DNA from: Pseudomonas fluorescens
GTDB taxonomy: Bacteria; Pseudomonadota; Gammaproteobacteria; Pseudomonadales; Pseudomonadaceae
Length of the DNA stretch: 64,000 nucleotides
Reading direction: 5' to 3'
Assembly: GCF_019212185.1 (NCBI RefSeq)
Contig: NZ_CP078138.1
Span: forward strand, 4,632,501 to 4,696,500
Part shown: positions 34,179 through 43,852 of the stretch, in pieces
Layout of the letters: every line of letters starts with the position of its first letter
How positions within the stretch are numbered: the first letter of the stretch is position 1
Position numbers and translations under genes: made by a program
Notes under the pieces: generated by a model
What the model was told of the DNA's origin: nothing
The model's input: the letters and a program-made list of their open reading frames with translations, nothing else
Database searches by the model: none

Positions 34179-35564
34179 ATGAAGTCGCCCTTGAGCCTGT
34201 TGTCCCTGTGCCTGTTACTCAGCGCCTGCGCCTCCCCCACCGAGCCGTTGGACAGCGGCATCGTCGCGCCGTCGACCTGGCAATCACCCAACACCCGTGC
34301 CGCCGCCGAGCACCGCCAGCAATGGTGGACGACCTTTGGCAGCGCCGAACTCGACCGCCTGATTGCCCAGGCGCAACTCGGCAGCCATGACCTCGCCGCA
34401 GCGGTCGCGAGAGTGCGCCTGGCACAGGCCAGCGCGGTGGTCGCCGGCGGCCCGCTGCTGCCCCAGGTGCAGGCCGGCTTCAACGCCAGCCGCGAGAAGC
34501 TGCTGCGCGGCAATGGCTACAGCCAACTGGATGCCGACAGCAGCAATAAGGCGGTGGATTACTTCGACACCAGCCTCAGCGCCAGCTATGAAGTCGACTT
34601 CTGGGGTGGCCGCCACGCCGCCCGCGACAGCGCCTTGCAAGGAGTACGCGCCAGCGAATTCGACCAGGCCACCGTTGAGCTGACCCTGCTCAGCGGCGTC
34701 GCCAACAGCTACACGCAGAGCCTGGCGCTAATCGAGCAAAGGCGCATTGCCGAGCTGAACCTGAGCAATGCGCAAAGCGTGTTGAAGCTGGTGCAGACCC
34801 GCTATGACTCAGGCTCGGCCACCGCCCTGGAACTGGCCCAGCAAAAAAGCCTGGTGGCCGCCCAGCAACGGCAACTGCCGCTTGTACAGCAACAAGCTGA
34901 AGAAGCGCGGATCACCCTCGCCGCCCTGCTCGGCCAGCCGGTGCAGGCGCTGCCGCCCAGCAGCGAGCGCTTCGAGCAGTTGCATTGGCCGCAAATCAAC
35001 GCCGGCGTGCCCAGCGACCTGCTGCGCCGCCGCCCTGACATTGCCCGCGCCGAGGCGCAACTGGCCGCCGCTCGGGCCGACGTCACTGTGGCCCGCGCCG
35101 CGATGCTGCCGACCCTGACGCTGACGGCCAACCTCGGCTCGGGCGCCGATACCTTTGGCGACCTGCTGCGCAGTCCTTTCTATAACCTCACCGCTGGCTT
35201 GGTGGCGCCGATCTTCAACAACGGCCGCCTCAGCGCCGAACGCGACCGCGCCACCGCGCGCCAGCAGGAGCTGCTGGAAAACTATCGCGGGGCGATCATC
35301 AACGGCTTTGCCGACGTCGAAAAAGCCCTGACCGCGATCCACGGCCTCGACCAGCAGCGTCAGTGGCAAACCGAAGAACTGAATCACGCGCAGACCGCCT
35401 TCGACATCGCCCAAAGCCGCTACCAGGCCGGCGCCGAAGACCTGCTGACGGTGCTGGAAACCCAGCGCACCCTGTACGCCGCCCAAGACCTCAACGTGCA
35501 ACTGCGCCTGGCACGGGTGCAGGCCAGTGTCGGGCTGTACAAGGCCTTGGGGGGTGGCTGGTAA
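34179..35564 (+). CDS. opmQ: outer-membrane efflux lipoprotein, OpmQ type (TolC-like)
   Basis: A 461-residue RND/MacAB outer-membrane factor of the NodT/OprM family. It has a lipoprotein signal peptide with lipobox LLSAC (Cys17), two outer-membrane efflux repeats with the typical RRRPDIARAEAQLAAARADV and TVLETQRTLYAAQD, and long periplasmic alpha-helical segments. It forms the exit duct for PvdR-PvdT. ATG 34179 gives a proper signal peptide; an upstream in-frame GTG at 34164 overlaps pvdT and is possible. Confidence 0.85.
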   Translation: MKSPLSLLSLCLLLSACASPTEPLDSGIVAPSTWQSPNTRAAAEHRQQWWTTFGSAELDRLIAQAQLGSHDLAAAVARVRLAQASAVVAGGPLLPQVQAGFNASREKLLRGNGYSQLDADSSNKAVDYFDTSLSASYEVDFWGGRHAARDSALQGVRASEFDQATVELTLLSGVANSYTQSLALIEQRRIAELNLSNAQSVLKLVQTRYDSGSATALELAQQKSLVAAQQRQLPLVQQQAEEARITLAALLGQPVQALPPSSERFEQLHWPQINAGVPSDLLRRRPDIARAEAQLAAARADVTVARAAMLPTLTLTANLGSGADTFGDLLRSPFYNLTAGLVAPIFNNGRLSAERDRATARQQELLENYRGAIINGFADVEKALTAIHGLDQQRQWQTEELNHAQTAFDIAQSRYQAGAEDLLTVLETQRTLYAAQDLNVQLRLARVQASVGLYKALGGGW

Positions 35565-35720
35565 CCCGACGGAAAAGCTGGTCCTAGAGCCGTAGCGAGC
35601 ATGACTGTGAGAATTTCGTAAATAAAAACGTAGGAACTTTCCGGTTTCCCGAAGGTGCAACGTCTTACTTACAGCGAATAGAAATAGTTCTCAGTCAACA
35701 CCTTGAAGAGTAAAAGAATA

Positions 35721-38180
35721 ATGCCCGCATCACTCGGTCTCCACCCACTCGCCAAGGCTCTGCGCCTGCGCCATTCCTTCCGTCCACGCCTGCCGACGCT
35801 TTGCGCCCTGGCGCTGACCGCACCGCTGATGAGCCAGGCCCAGGCACAGGTGGTCGAGGTCAATATCCAGGCCCAACCCCTCGCCAGTGCGCTGCAGGAA
35901 TTTGGCCGCCAGACCAACCTGCAAGTGCTGTACAGCCCGGATGACGTGGCCGGCCTGCGCAGCACCGCAATCAAGGGCAGCCTGGATTCCAACGCGGCGA
36001 TTGCCCAGTTGCTGCAAGGCACCGGGATCAATTACAGCGTGCAAGGCAACACCGTGACCCTGCGGGTGCGCAGCAGCGCGAACTCGGTGGACCTCGACCC
36101 GACCAACGTATTCGCCATCCAGGAGCAGGCCTACGGGCCGGTCGACGGGATTGTCGCCAAGCGCAGCGGCACCGGCACCAAAACCGATACCCCGCTGAAT
36201 GAAATCCCGCAGACCGTCAACGTGGTCACCGCCGACGAAGTCAAGGTGCGGGGTGCGCAGACTGTCACCGAAGCCCTGCGCTACACCGCCGGCATGACCG
36301 GTGGCGGCTTCTCCGACCGCGTAGGAATTTTCGACGAGCCGACCTCCCGTGGCTTCTCGCCCACACCGGTGTACCTCGATGGCCTGCACCTGCCCTACGG
36401 CGGCGGCAGCACCGGCGGTTCGCTGCAGATCGACCCCTACACCCTGGAACGCATCGAAGTGCTCAAGGGCCCGGCCTCGGTGCTCTACGGACAGAACCAG
36501 CCAGGCGGCATCGTCAACCTGGTGGGCAAGCGCCCGACCGCCACGCCGCTGCATGAAGTGGTGCTGGGCACCGGCAGCTACGACCGCAAATACGGCGCCT
36601 TCGACTTCGCCGGGCCAATCGACGATCAGGGCGAGTTCCTCTATCGCCTGACCGGCCTGGCCAGCGACGCCAACTCGAGCATCGACTACGCCGACACCAA
36701 CCGCATGCTGCTCGCGCCCAGCCTGACCTGGCTGCCGAACGACCGCACCAGCGTGACCGTATTCGCCCAATACCAGAAAGACCGCGACACCCCGGAAGCC
36801 CAGGGCCTGCCGGCGGAAGGCACGGTGTTCGACAGCCCCAACGGCAAGATCAGCCGTGACCTGTTCATTGGCGAGCCGGGCCTGAACAAGTACGACCGCG
36901 AACAGTTCGTGATGGGCTACGACGTCGCCTACGAGCTCAACGACATCTGGACCCTCAAGCAGCGCACCAGCTACGCCTACGTCGATGACCAGTACGTCGC
37001 GCCGCTGCACGGTTACTCCTATGCGACTAACCCGAACACCGGGATCAATGACCGACGCTACCAGAATCGCTTCGGCGTGGACTGGTCGCAGACCAACAAG
37101 GTGTACGGCATCGACAGCACCGCCCAGGCCAAATTCAAGACCGGCGAACTGGACCACACGGTGCTCCTGGGCGTCGACTACTACCACTTCAACACCCAGT
37201 TCCTCGGACTGTACGACCGCAGCGGTCCGCCAATTGACCTGTTCAATCCGGTGTACGGCAGCGAATTCACTTTCACCCAACCCTATCGCTGGGACAACAC
37301 CATCAAGCAGACCGGCCTGTACGTGCAGGACCAGATGAAGTGGGACAAATGGTTCCTGACCCTCGGTGGCCGATATGATTACGCCACCACCGAGAACACC
37401 CAGCCTGGCAGCGCTGCGGCGGATACCAAGTCCACCGACGAGAAATTCACCGGGCGTGCCGGCCTTGGCTATATGTTCGAGAACGGTCTGACGCCGTATG
37501 TCAGCTATTCCGAGTCGTTCCTGCCACAAGCCGGTGTCGACTTCGACAACAAGCCGTTCAAGCCCACCGAAGGCAAGCAGTACGAAGCCGGGGTGAAGTA
37601 CGAGCCAACCATCATCGATGGCTTTATCCAGCTGTCGGTGTATCAGATCGACCAGGAAAACATGCTGACCAACGACCTCTTCAACCCGGGTCGCAGCGTG
37701 CAGAGCGGTGCAGTACGTTCGCGCGGTGTGGAGCTGGAAGGCAAGGTCAACGTCACTCAGAACCTGCGAGTGCTGGGTGCGGTGTCGCGCAATCAGATCA
37801 AATGGCAGAGCATCAACGACGGTCGCGAAGGCCGCACCCTGGCCACGATGCCGCCATTGACCGCCTCCGGCTGGGTTGACTACAGCTTCGACCAGGGCGC
37901 CCTCGCCGGCCTCGGCGCTGGCTTGGGTGTGCGCTACGTGCGCAGCAGCTACGGCTCGGATTACGAGGGCGATTCGTTCCAGATCCCGTCCTACACCGTG
38001 TACGACGGCATGGTCTCCTACGACCTCGAACGTTCGCCACTGCGGGTCAAGGGCGTCAAGGTCAAGCTGAACCTGGAAAACATCGAAGACAAGAAATACG
38101 TCGCCAGCTGCAACAGCACCCTGGACTGCTACTACGGCGAAGGCCGCACCGTCACCGCGGACATGACCTACAACTTCTGA
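35721..38180 (+). CDS. TonB-dependent siderophore receptor with signalling (STN) domain, ferrichrome type
   Basis: An 819-residue outer-membrane receptor with a signal peptide ending near residue 42 (LMSQAQA), an STN signalling domain (about 44-117), a plug domain (about 150-260, with DGLHLPYGGGSTGG and RIEVLKGPASVLYGQNQPGGIVNLV) and a 22-strand barrel ending in CYYGEGRTVTADMTYNF. The plug and C-terminus resemble FhuA/FiuA hydroxamate (ferrichrome-type) receptors more than FpvA. An STN domain means it normally signals to a FecR anti-sigma and FecI sigma. The sigma gene is present nearby; no anti-sigma is. ATG 35721 is chosen over TTG 35703. Confidence 0.9.
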   Translation: MPASLGLHPLAKALRLRHSFRPRLPTLCALALTAPLMSQAQAQVVEVNIQAQPLASALQEFGRQTNLQVLYSPDDVAGLRSTAIKGSLDSNAAIAQLLQGTGINYSVQGNTVTLRVRSSANSVDLDPTNVFAIQEQAYGPVDGIVAKRSGTGTKTDTPLNEIPQTVNVVTADEVKVRGAQTVTEALRYTAGMTGGGFSDRVGIFDEPTSRGFSPTPVYLDGLHLPYGGGSTGGSLQIDPYTLERIEVLKGPASVLYGQNQPGGIVNLVGKRPTATPLHEVVLGTGSYDRKYGAFDFAGPIDDQGEFLYRLTGLASDANSSIDYADTNRMLLAPSLTWLPNDRTSVTVFAQYQKDRDTPEAQGLPAEGTVFDSPNGKISRDLFIGEPGLNKYDREQFVMGYDVAYELNDIWTLKQRTSYAYVDDQYVAPLHGYSYATNPNTGINDRRYQNRFGVDWSQTNKVYGIDSTAQAKFKTGELDHTVLLGVDYYHFNTQFLGLYDRSGPPIDLFNPVYGSEFTFTQPYRWDNTIKQTGLYVQDQMKWDKWFLTLGGRYDYATTENTQPGSAAADTKSTDEKFTGRAGLGYMFENGLTPYVSYSESFLPQAGVDFDNKPFKPTEGKQYEAGVKYEPTIIDGFIQLSVYQIDQENMLTNDLFNPGRSVQSGAVRSRGVELEGKVNVTQNLRVLGAVSRNQIKWQSINDGREGRTLATMPPLTASGWVDYSFDQGALAGLGAGLGVRYVRSSYGSDYEGDSFQIPSYTVYDGMVSYDLERSPLRVKGVKVKLNLENIEDKKYVASCNSTLDCYYGEGRTVTADMTYNF

Positions 38181-38199
38181 TCACTTCCCCGAGCAACAC

Positions 38200-38238
38200 A
38201 ACGCCGCTGACCCAAGGATGGGCAGCGGCGTTTTTTTT
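38200..38238 (+). terminator. terminator of the receptor gene
   Basis: AACGCCGCTG/CAGCGGCGTT stem-loop with eight T, 20 bases after the receptor stop, in front of the convergent MFS gene. Confidence 0.85.
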
Positions 38239-38263
38239 GCGCCAGCGGTGGGTGTGCCGTCGC

Positions 38264-39436
38264 TCACTTCAAGCAGCGATAACTCTGCCACGCCGCCAGC
38301 AACACCACCAGGCCGCCCACCAGCGCCAGCCAGAAACCGCTGCGCGCGCCATAGGCATCCACCAGCCAGCCGGAACCGGCGGCGCCAACCGCCACGCCGA
38401 TGCTCAGGCCCGTCACCAGCCAGGTCAGGCCTTCGGTCAATTTGGCCGGCGGCACGATGCGCTCGATCAGCGCCATGGCAACAATCAGGGTCGGGGCGAA
38501 GAACAGGCCGGCGACAAATACCGTCAACGCCAGACTGAGGATGTCGCTGGCCAGCAGCAGCGGCAAGGTGGTCAGCGCCGTGGCGACCCCGCCGTAAAGA
38601 AACAGCCGTGGCAGCGGCACGTCGAGCTTCAACGCGCCGAAGACCAGGCCGGCCAGGCAGGAGCCGATCGCATACACCGACAGCACAATGCTCGCCGCCG
38701 CAGGCTGCCCCTGCTGCTGGGCGAAGGCGACGCTGACCACATCCACCACGCCAACGATGGTGCCCAGGGCGACCATCAGCAGGATCAGCCAGCGCACCGG
38801 CACCGAGGCAATCGCCGAGCCGGGTTGCTGCTGATCATGGGGATGGATCGCCGGCTCGGTGCTGCGCTGCAGGACGAACGCGGTCACCCCGATAGCCAGC
38901 GCCAGCAAGGCCGCCAGTGGCCCGGCTTCGGGAAACAGCACCACGCACAAACCCACGGATAGCGGCGGCCCGACGATAAAACATACCTCGTCCAGGACTG
39001 ACTCCAGCGCATAGGCAGTTTGCAGTTGTGGCTGGCCGCGATAGATCTCGGTCCAGCGCGCCCGCACCATCGCTGACATGCTCGGCATGCAGCCGGCCAG
39101 CGCGGCGAATACAAAGAGGGTCCACTGTGGCGCCTGCAAACGTGTGCACAGCAACAGCAGCAACAAAGCGCCGCCACCGACCAGGGCCGCGATAGGTAAC
39201 ACCCGACCCTGACCGTAGCGGTCGACCAGTCGCGACACTTGCGGCGCACAGAAGGCTGTGGCCAGGGCGAAGGTCGCCGCCACCGCCCCGGCCAGTGCAT
39301 AGCCACCGTGCAACTGCGAGAGCATGGTGATCAGGCCGATGCCGGTCATGGAGATCGGCATGCGCGCAATCATCCCCGCCAACACGAAAGCTCGGCTGCC
39401 GGGGGCGGTGAAAAGCGCTGAGTAAGGGTTTGCCAT
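38264..39436 (-). CDS. MFS transporter
   Basis: A 390-residue major-facilitator protein with about 12 hydrophobic helices; the motif A-type loop is RLVDRYGQGRVLPI (about residues 69-82). It resembles drug or metabolite exporters of the sugar-efflux/arabinose-efflux group, but the substrate is unknown. It is divergent from a TetR gene, and the intergenic region carries two TetR-like palindromes, so it is presumably the regulated partner. Confidence 0.9.
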   Translation of the reverse strand: MANPYSALFTAPGSRAFVLAGMIARMPISMTGIGLITMLSQLHGGYALAGAVAATFALATAFCAPQVSRLVDRYGQGRVLPIAALVGGGALLLLLLCTRLQAPQWTLFVFAALAGCMPSMSAMVRARWTEIYRGQPQLQTAYALESVLDEVCFIVGPPLSVGLCVVLFPEAGPLAALLALAIGVTAFVLQRSTEPAIHPHDQQQPGSAIASVPVRWLILLMVALGTIVGVVDVVSVAFAQQQGQPAAASIVLSVYAIGSCLAGLVFGALKLDVPLPRLFLYGGVATALTTLPLLLASDILSLALTVFVAGLFFAPTLIVAMALIERIVPPAKLTEGLTWLVTGLSIGVAVGAAGSGWLVDAYGARSGFWLALVGGLVVLLAAWQSYRCLK

Positions 39437-39498
39437 GGGTGTCCAACCTCTCCTTGAGGGCGAGCAACTTGCTATAAAACAGCGCAGCAGGAAAAATA

Positions 39499-39545
39499 CA
39501 TACGGCGCGTATGCGAGAAATCATGTAAACATACGCAGCGTATGT
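39499..39545. promoter_or_regulatory. two CATACG...CGTATG operators between MFS and TetR genes
   Basis: CATACGGCGCGTATG at 39499-39513 and ACATACGCAGCGTATGT at 39529-39545 are perfect palindromes, 30 bases apart. They share the CATACGNNNCGTATG half-site pattern. The second covers the upstream ATG of the TetR frame, which argues for the later start at 39575. Confidence 0.75.
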
Positions 39546-39574
39546 CAAATCAAAAAAGCCGTGCAGAGGATGTC

Positions 39575-40186
39575 ATGAGCCAAAAGCCCCGCGCCGAAAT
39601 GATCGAGCAAACCCGCGCCAAACTGATCGCCAGCGCCCGCCAGGCATTCGCCAGCCAAGGCTACGGCAACACTTCGATGGATGACTTCACCGCCCAGGTC
39701 GGCCTGACGCGCGGCGCGTTGTATCACCATTTCGGCGACAAGAAAGGTTTGTTGGCGGCGGTGGTTGCGCAACTCGACAGCGAAGCGGACAGCCGTCTCG
39801 ATGCCATCTGCGCCGACGCCAGCGATCCGTGGACGGGTTTTCAGCAGCGCTGCACGGCCTACCTGCAAATGGCCCAGGAACCGGAGATCCAGCAAATCCT
39901 GCTGCTCGACGCGCCCGCCGTGCTGGGAGAAATGACGCTATCGCTGCAACTCGATTGCATCGCCACCCTGACCGGCCTGCTGCAACAACTGATAGACGAG
40001 CACTACATCCCCCCCGCCCCGGCCGAATCCCTGGCGCGCCTGATCAACGGCAGCCTGGTGCACGCCGCGCTGTGGATTGCCCGCGACGAGACGCCCGGCG
40101 ACCGGTTAGACGGGGCGCTGCAGGCGCTGGAGATAATGTTGCAAGGCTTGCGCAACGGAGCCGCAAATAAACCAGGCCAAAGCTGA
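39575..40186 (+). CDS. TetR-family regulator
   Basis: A 203-residue TetR repressor with an N-terminal helix-turn-helix (about residues 10-55, with TSMDDFTAQVGLTRGALYHHFGDKKGL) and a C-terminal ligand domain. The frame is also open from an ATG at 39542, but that codon lies inside an operator palindrome, whereas ATG 39575 has AGAGGA just upstream. It probably represses the divergent MFS gene and itself through the two palindromes. The inducer is unknown. Confidence 0.9.
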   Translation: MSQKPRAEMIEQTRAKLIASARQAFASQGYGNTSMDDFTAQVGLTRGALYHHFGDKKGLLAAVVAQLDSEADSRLDAICADASDPWTGFQQRCTAYLQMAQEPEIQQILLLDAPAVLGEMTLSLQLDCIATLTGLLQQLIDEHYIPPAPAESLARLINGSLVHAALWIARDETPGDRLDGALQALEIMLQGLRNGAANKPGQS

Positions 40187-40244
40187 ACTCCACCCGCCTT
40201 GCACCAGTCAGCTGAATACCTCCTCTGTGCAAGGCTGAGCTGGC

Positions 40245-42071
40245 ATGTCCGATCCTCACCAAGAACGCCAAAGTGCCATTGATGCCCACGGCATCATCGG
40301 CGACCTGCGCAGTGCTGCGCTGATCAACGACAAGGGCAGCGTGGATTTTTTCTGCTGGCCGGAGTTCGACAGTCCTTCCGTCTTCTGCTCGCTGCTGGAC
40401 ACCCCAGACGCCGGGATTTTCCAGCTGGCCCCGGACCTGCCCGATGCCCGTCGCGAACAGATCTACCTGCCCGATTCCAACGTCCTGCAAACCCGCTGGC
40501 TGAGTGCGCGGGCGGTGGTGGAGATCACCGACCTGCTGGCCATCGGCGACAGCGAAGATGACTTGCCGCTACTGATCCGCCGCGTGCGCGTGGTCAGCGG
40601 CAGCGCGCGTTTGGACCTGCGTTGCGCGGTGCGTTTTGATTACGCCCGAGCCGCGACCACCGCACAGAGTGCCGGCGACGACGTTTGTTTTATGGCGAAC
40701 GGTCAACCTGGCCTGCGCCTGCGCAGCAGCCAGCCGTTGCAGATCACCGACAACGCCGCCTGCGCCAGTTTTGAACTGCAACAGGAGCAGTGCGCCGAGT
40801 TCATTCTCGGTGCGGTTGATGACCCACGTTTCCAGGCCGACAACAGCGACCTGTGCCTGCAACGCACGCTCAAGTTCTGGCGCGACTGGATCGCCCACTC
40901 GACTTACCGTGGACGCTGGCGCGAGATGGTCAATCGTTCGGCGCTGGCGCTCAAGCTGCTGACCTCACGCAAGCACGGCGCGATACTCGCCGCCGCGACC
41001 TTCGGCCTGCCGGAAACCCCGGGCGGTATCCGCAACTGGGACTACCGCTACACCTGGATCCGCGACGCCTCGTTCACCGTCTACGCCTTCATGCGCCTGG
41101 GCTTTGTCGATGAGGCCAACGCCTACATGCGCTGGTTGCGCGGGCGAGTCAGCGACTGCCAGGGCCACTCGATGAAACTCAACATCCTGTACGCCATCGA
41201 CGGCCGCCAGGAGCTGCCGGAACAGGCGCTCGAGCACTTGTCTGGCCATGGCAACGCGCGGCCGGTGCGCATCGGCAATCAGGCTTATGACCAGGTGCAG
41301 TTAGACATCTATGGCGAGCTGATGGACGCGGTGTACTTGGTCAACAAATACGGCGAAGCGATCTCCCATGAGGGTTGGAAGCACGCCGTGGAAGTGGTGG
41401 ACCAGGTCTGCGCCACCTGGCAACAGGAGGACGTCGGCATCTGGGAAATGCGCGGCGAGCAGCATCACTTCCTGCATTCGCGACTGATGTGCTGGGTGGC
41501 GCTGGACCGGGCGATTCGTCTGGCCTCGAAACGCTCGCTGCCGGCGCCGTTCGCACGTTGGGACCAGACACGCCAGGCCATTTACGCCGATATCTGGAGC
41601 AACTTCTGGAACGAAGAACGTGGGCATTTTGTGCAGCACATCGGTAGCACCGCGCTCGACGGTTCGATGCTGTTGATGCCGCTGATGCGCTTCGTCAGCG
41701 CCCGGGACCCGCGCTGGCTGTCGACCCTGGAAGCGATCCAGAAATCCCTGGTTCGCGATGGCATGGTCTATCGCTACCACAACGACGACAGCCAGATCGA
41801 CGGTCTGAGTGGCACAGAAGGCGCGTTCGTCGCCTGCTCGTTCTGGTACGTCGAATGCCTGGCCCGCGCCGGGCAACTGGACAAGGCCCATCTGGAGTTC
41901 GAACAGCTGCTGCGCTATGCCAACCCGCTGGGCTTGTACGCCGAGGAATTCGACAGCCACGCCCGCCACCTGGGCAATACCCCGCAAGCCCTGAGCCACC
42001 TGGCGCTGATCAGCGCCGCGTGTTTTCTCGATCGCAAGCTCAGTGGCGACGACGGGTTCTGGCAGCCCTAG
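40245..42071 (+). CDS. glycoside hydrolase family 15 protein
   Basis: A 608-residue GH15-type (glucoamylase or trehalase-like) cytoplasmic protein: N-terminal beta-sandwich (about 1-215) and an alpha/alpha barrel. Barrel signatures are PETPGGIRNWDYRYTWIRDASFTVYA and the C-terminal DGLSGTEGAFVACSFWYVECLARAG, where the catalytic glutamates of the family lie. No signal peptide is present, so intracellular glucan or trehalose turnover is more likely than starch degradation outside. Neighbouring genes give no pathway clue. Confidence 0.92.
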   Translation: MSDPHQERQSAIDAHGIIGDLRSAALINDKGSVDFFCWPEFDSPSVFCSLLDTPDAGIFQLAPDLPDARREQIYLPDSNVLQTRWLSARAVVEITDLLAIGDSEDDLPLLIRRVRVVSGSARLDLRCAVRFDYARAATTAQSAGDDVCFMANGQPGLRLRSSQPLQITDNAACASFELQQEQCAEFILGAVDDPRFQADNSDLCLQRTLKFWRDWIAHSTYRGRWREMVNRSALALKLLTSRKHGAILAAATFGLPETPGGIRNWDYRYTWIRDASFTVYAFMRLGFVDEANAYMRWLRGRVSDCQGHSMKLNILYAIDGRQELPEQALEHLSGHGNARPVRIGNQAYDQVQLDIYGELMDAVYLVNKYGEAISHEGWKHAVEVVDQVCATWQQEDVGIWEMRGEQHHFLHSRLMCWVALDRAIRLASKRSLPAPFARWDQTRQAIYADIWSNFWNEERGHFVQHIGSTALDGSMLLMPLMRFVSARDPRWLSTLEAIQKSLVRDGMVYRYHNDDSQIDGLSGTEGAFVACSFWYVECLARAGQLDKAHLEFEQLLRYANPLGLYAEEFDSHARHLGNTPQALSHLALISAACFLDRKLSGDDGFWQP

Positions 42072-42080
42072 CAGGCGCGA

Positions 42081-42755
42081 TTAGCGTTGCTGCAAAAAGG
42101 CCCGGACCTTGGCGGTCAACTGATCGAGATGACGATCGCGCTGTTTTTCCGCGTCAACCATCGCCCGCTTGCCGTTGCGTTGGAGCAGGTAGCTGTGGAT
42201 CTGCCGCACTTCGTTGGAGCGATAGATCGGGGCCACATCCAGCACGGCGATCAGGCCGTCGGTGACATGCTCGTGGGTGTTCATCAGCACCTGGGTCCCG
42301 CGCGCGCCCAGCACCTGGAAGCCCAGCGCCTCGAAGTACGGAACCTTGGCCACCGCGCAACTGAGTTCGATGTGCGGGCAGCGCTTGCGCAACTCCTCAA
42401 GCATGGTGCGGGCGATACCCCGGCGGCGCTGGCTGGCATCGACCGCCATGAACGCTACGCCGCAGGCCTGGGGGTTGTCTTTGACCGGCAGGTACAGCAC
42501 AAAGCCGAGGACCTTGTCCGGGTCTGTGGCGTCCATGGCGGTGATCAATTCGACATTAACGCCCCGCGTGCCATCGAGGGCCTGCAGGTAGAGGTGGACT
42601 TCGTAGCCCACCGCGTATTGATAGATGGCGAACAGCGGGTTGCTCGGCGGCAAGGCGACGCTGCTGATGTCGGTCAGGTTGTCGACCACCAGCTGCAAGA
42701 TCTGGTCGGTCACCGTCTCCGGGCAGGGGGTGTCGAAATGGCTCAGGGTAAACAT
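42081..42755 (-). CDS. GNAT family N-acetyltransferase
   Basis: A 224-residue protein with a GNAT core: the acetyl-CoA loop SQRRRGIARTMLEELRKR (Q/RxxGxG/A type) at about residues 108-125, and VPYFEALGFQVLG beta-alpha segment. The C-terminal helical extension (from about 175) is basic and charged. Substrate unknown. It converges on the GH15 gene, ten bases apart, and may share control with the DUF3087 gene upstream. Confidence 0.85.
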   Translation of the reverse strand: MFTLSHFDTPCPETVTDQILQLVVDNLTDISSVALPPSNPLFAIYQYAVGYEVHLYLQALDGTRGVNVELITAMDATDPDKVLGFVLYLPVKDNPQACGVAFMAVDASQRRRGIARTMLEELRKRCPHIELSCAVAKVPYFEALGFQVLGARGTQVLMNTHEHVTDGLIAVLDVAPIYRSNEVRQIHSYLLQRNGKRAMVDAEKQRDRHLDQLTAKVRAFLQQR

Positions 42756-42800
42756 CGATCAGGGGTTCCGAGGAAGAGGTCCGGGAAAAAATGAAAGGGC

Positions 42801-43325
42801 TCAGGCCTTAGCTTTCAGTGCCGCCAGCCACTCGGGCTGCAGACGGGTCTGCTCGGTATCCAGGCCCTGGGCCTGCAGGCGCTCCAGGTGCTGGTCGACC
42901 TCGCGGATCAGTTGGCTGTGGTCGCTGGAATTGCCGTCCAACTGATGCATTTGCGTCAGCCCCAGGTGGTAGAAGCGCAACAGCTTCATTGCGCTTGGGT
43001 TACCGGCCTGGACCGCATCGGTGACCTGGTGCATGACGTTGGTGATGCGCATCAGGCTGCGCTTGAGCTGCCAGCCGTAAACGGCGGCGGCCATCCAGGG
43101 CTGGGACCAGAACTTCAGTTTCATCAGCGCCGCGCAGAGCAGCAGCGCCGCAATCACGCCACCGAGGTTGTAGCGGAAATTGTCGCCACCAGGCTCACCG
43201 AAAACCATCACCGCCAAGGTCGACAGAGCCATCGCCAGGACAATGAAGGTCACGGCGATGATCAACGTGCTGCGGCGCGTCTGCTGGCGAAAGGTTTCGG
43301 GGTTCCACGGCTTGATCTCGAACAT
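42801..43325 (-). CDS. DUF3087 family membrane protein
   Basis: A 174-residue protein matching the DUF3087 pattern: N-terminal FEIKPWNPETFRQQTRRS, two hydrophobic segments (about 22-44 and 53-70), then a charged C-terminal half with SLMRITNVMHQVTDAVQAG. Likely an inner-membrane protein with a cytoplasmic helical domain. Function unknown. Confidence 0.85.
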   Translation of the reverse strand: MFEIKPWNPETFRQQTRRSTLIIAVTFIVLAMALSTLAVMVFGEPGGDNFRYNLGGVIAALLLCAALMKLKFWSQPWMAAAVYGWQLKRSLMRITNVMHQVTDAVQAGNPSAMKLLRFYHLGLTQMHQLDGNSSDHSQLIREVDQHLERLQAQGLDTEQTRLQPEWLAALKAKA

Positions 43326-43526
43326 CAGGACGGCGCTCTCTGGCGAAGTTGAAGGCTTGAATGCCCGGGATTATCGCCCGTCAGGCCCGCAACAGACAGT
43401 TTTAATCCGCAGCGCGGTGCATCGTCCGTCGCCCACCCGTGCAGTCAGCGGAACTACCGGCATCACCCGCACCTCATATGAGTATGTGGCAAACCCTTTA
43501 GGCTTCACGCTTTTGGAGGACACACC

Positions 43527-43832
43527 ATGCGCCGCCTACTGCTCGTTCCGATGCTGCTCTGCCTGCCCCTTGGTTCGGCCATGGCCGATGTCGACGCCGG
43601 CGATGTCGCGACCTCAGCCGGGGTTTCCGCCTCGCTGTATTCGACCTTCAAGGACCACAAACTGGTGGTCCCCGCCCGCGATGACCTCTCCAGCTTCGTC
43701 GCCAGCGGCGGCACCATCCGCGGCGCTTACCTGGAGTCGGTGCTCAAACAAATCCGCCAGGACAATCCGGGGTTGAATGCCACGGATGCAGAGTTGGCCG
43801 AAGCGTTGCTGATGCAGCCTGACGTTCAGTAA
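43527..43832 (+). CDS. DUF2388 family exported small protein
   Basis: A 101-residue protein with a signal peptide (MRRLLLVPMLLCLPLGSAMA) and a mature part with the pattern ATSAGVSASLYSTFKDHKLV and FVASGGTIRGAYLESVLKQIR, characteristic of the DUF2388 family common in Pseudomonas. Preceded by GGAGG. Periplasmic; function unknown. A REP pair follows. Confidence 0.85.
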   Translation: MRRLLLVPMLLCLPLGSAMADVDAGDVATSAGVSASLYSTFKDHKLVVPARDDLSSFVASGGTIRGAYLESVLKQIRQDNPGLNATDAELAEALLMQPDVQ

Positions 43833-43852
43833 TCGTCACGAGCAATGATCCT

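Noticed and set aside
35619..35645. Iron-starvation box before the receptor gene
   Set aside because: TAAAT occurs at 35619-35623 but no CGT follows at 16-17 bases, only CGG at 18.
35721..38180. Calling the receptor FpvA
   Set aside because: Plug and C-terminal motifs are of ferrichrome-receptor type; proximity to pvdRT-opmQ alone is not enough.
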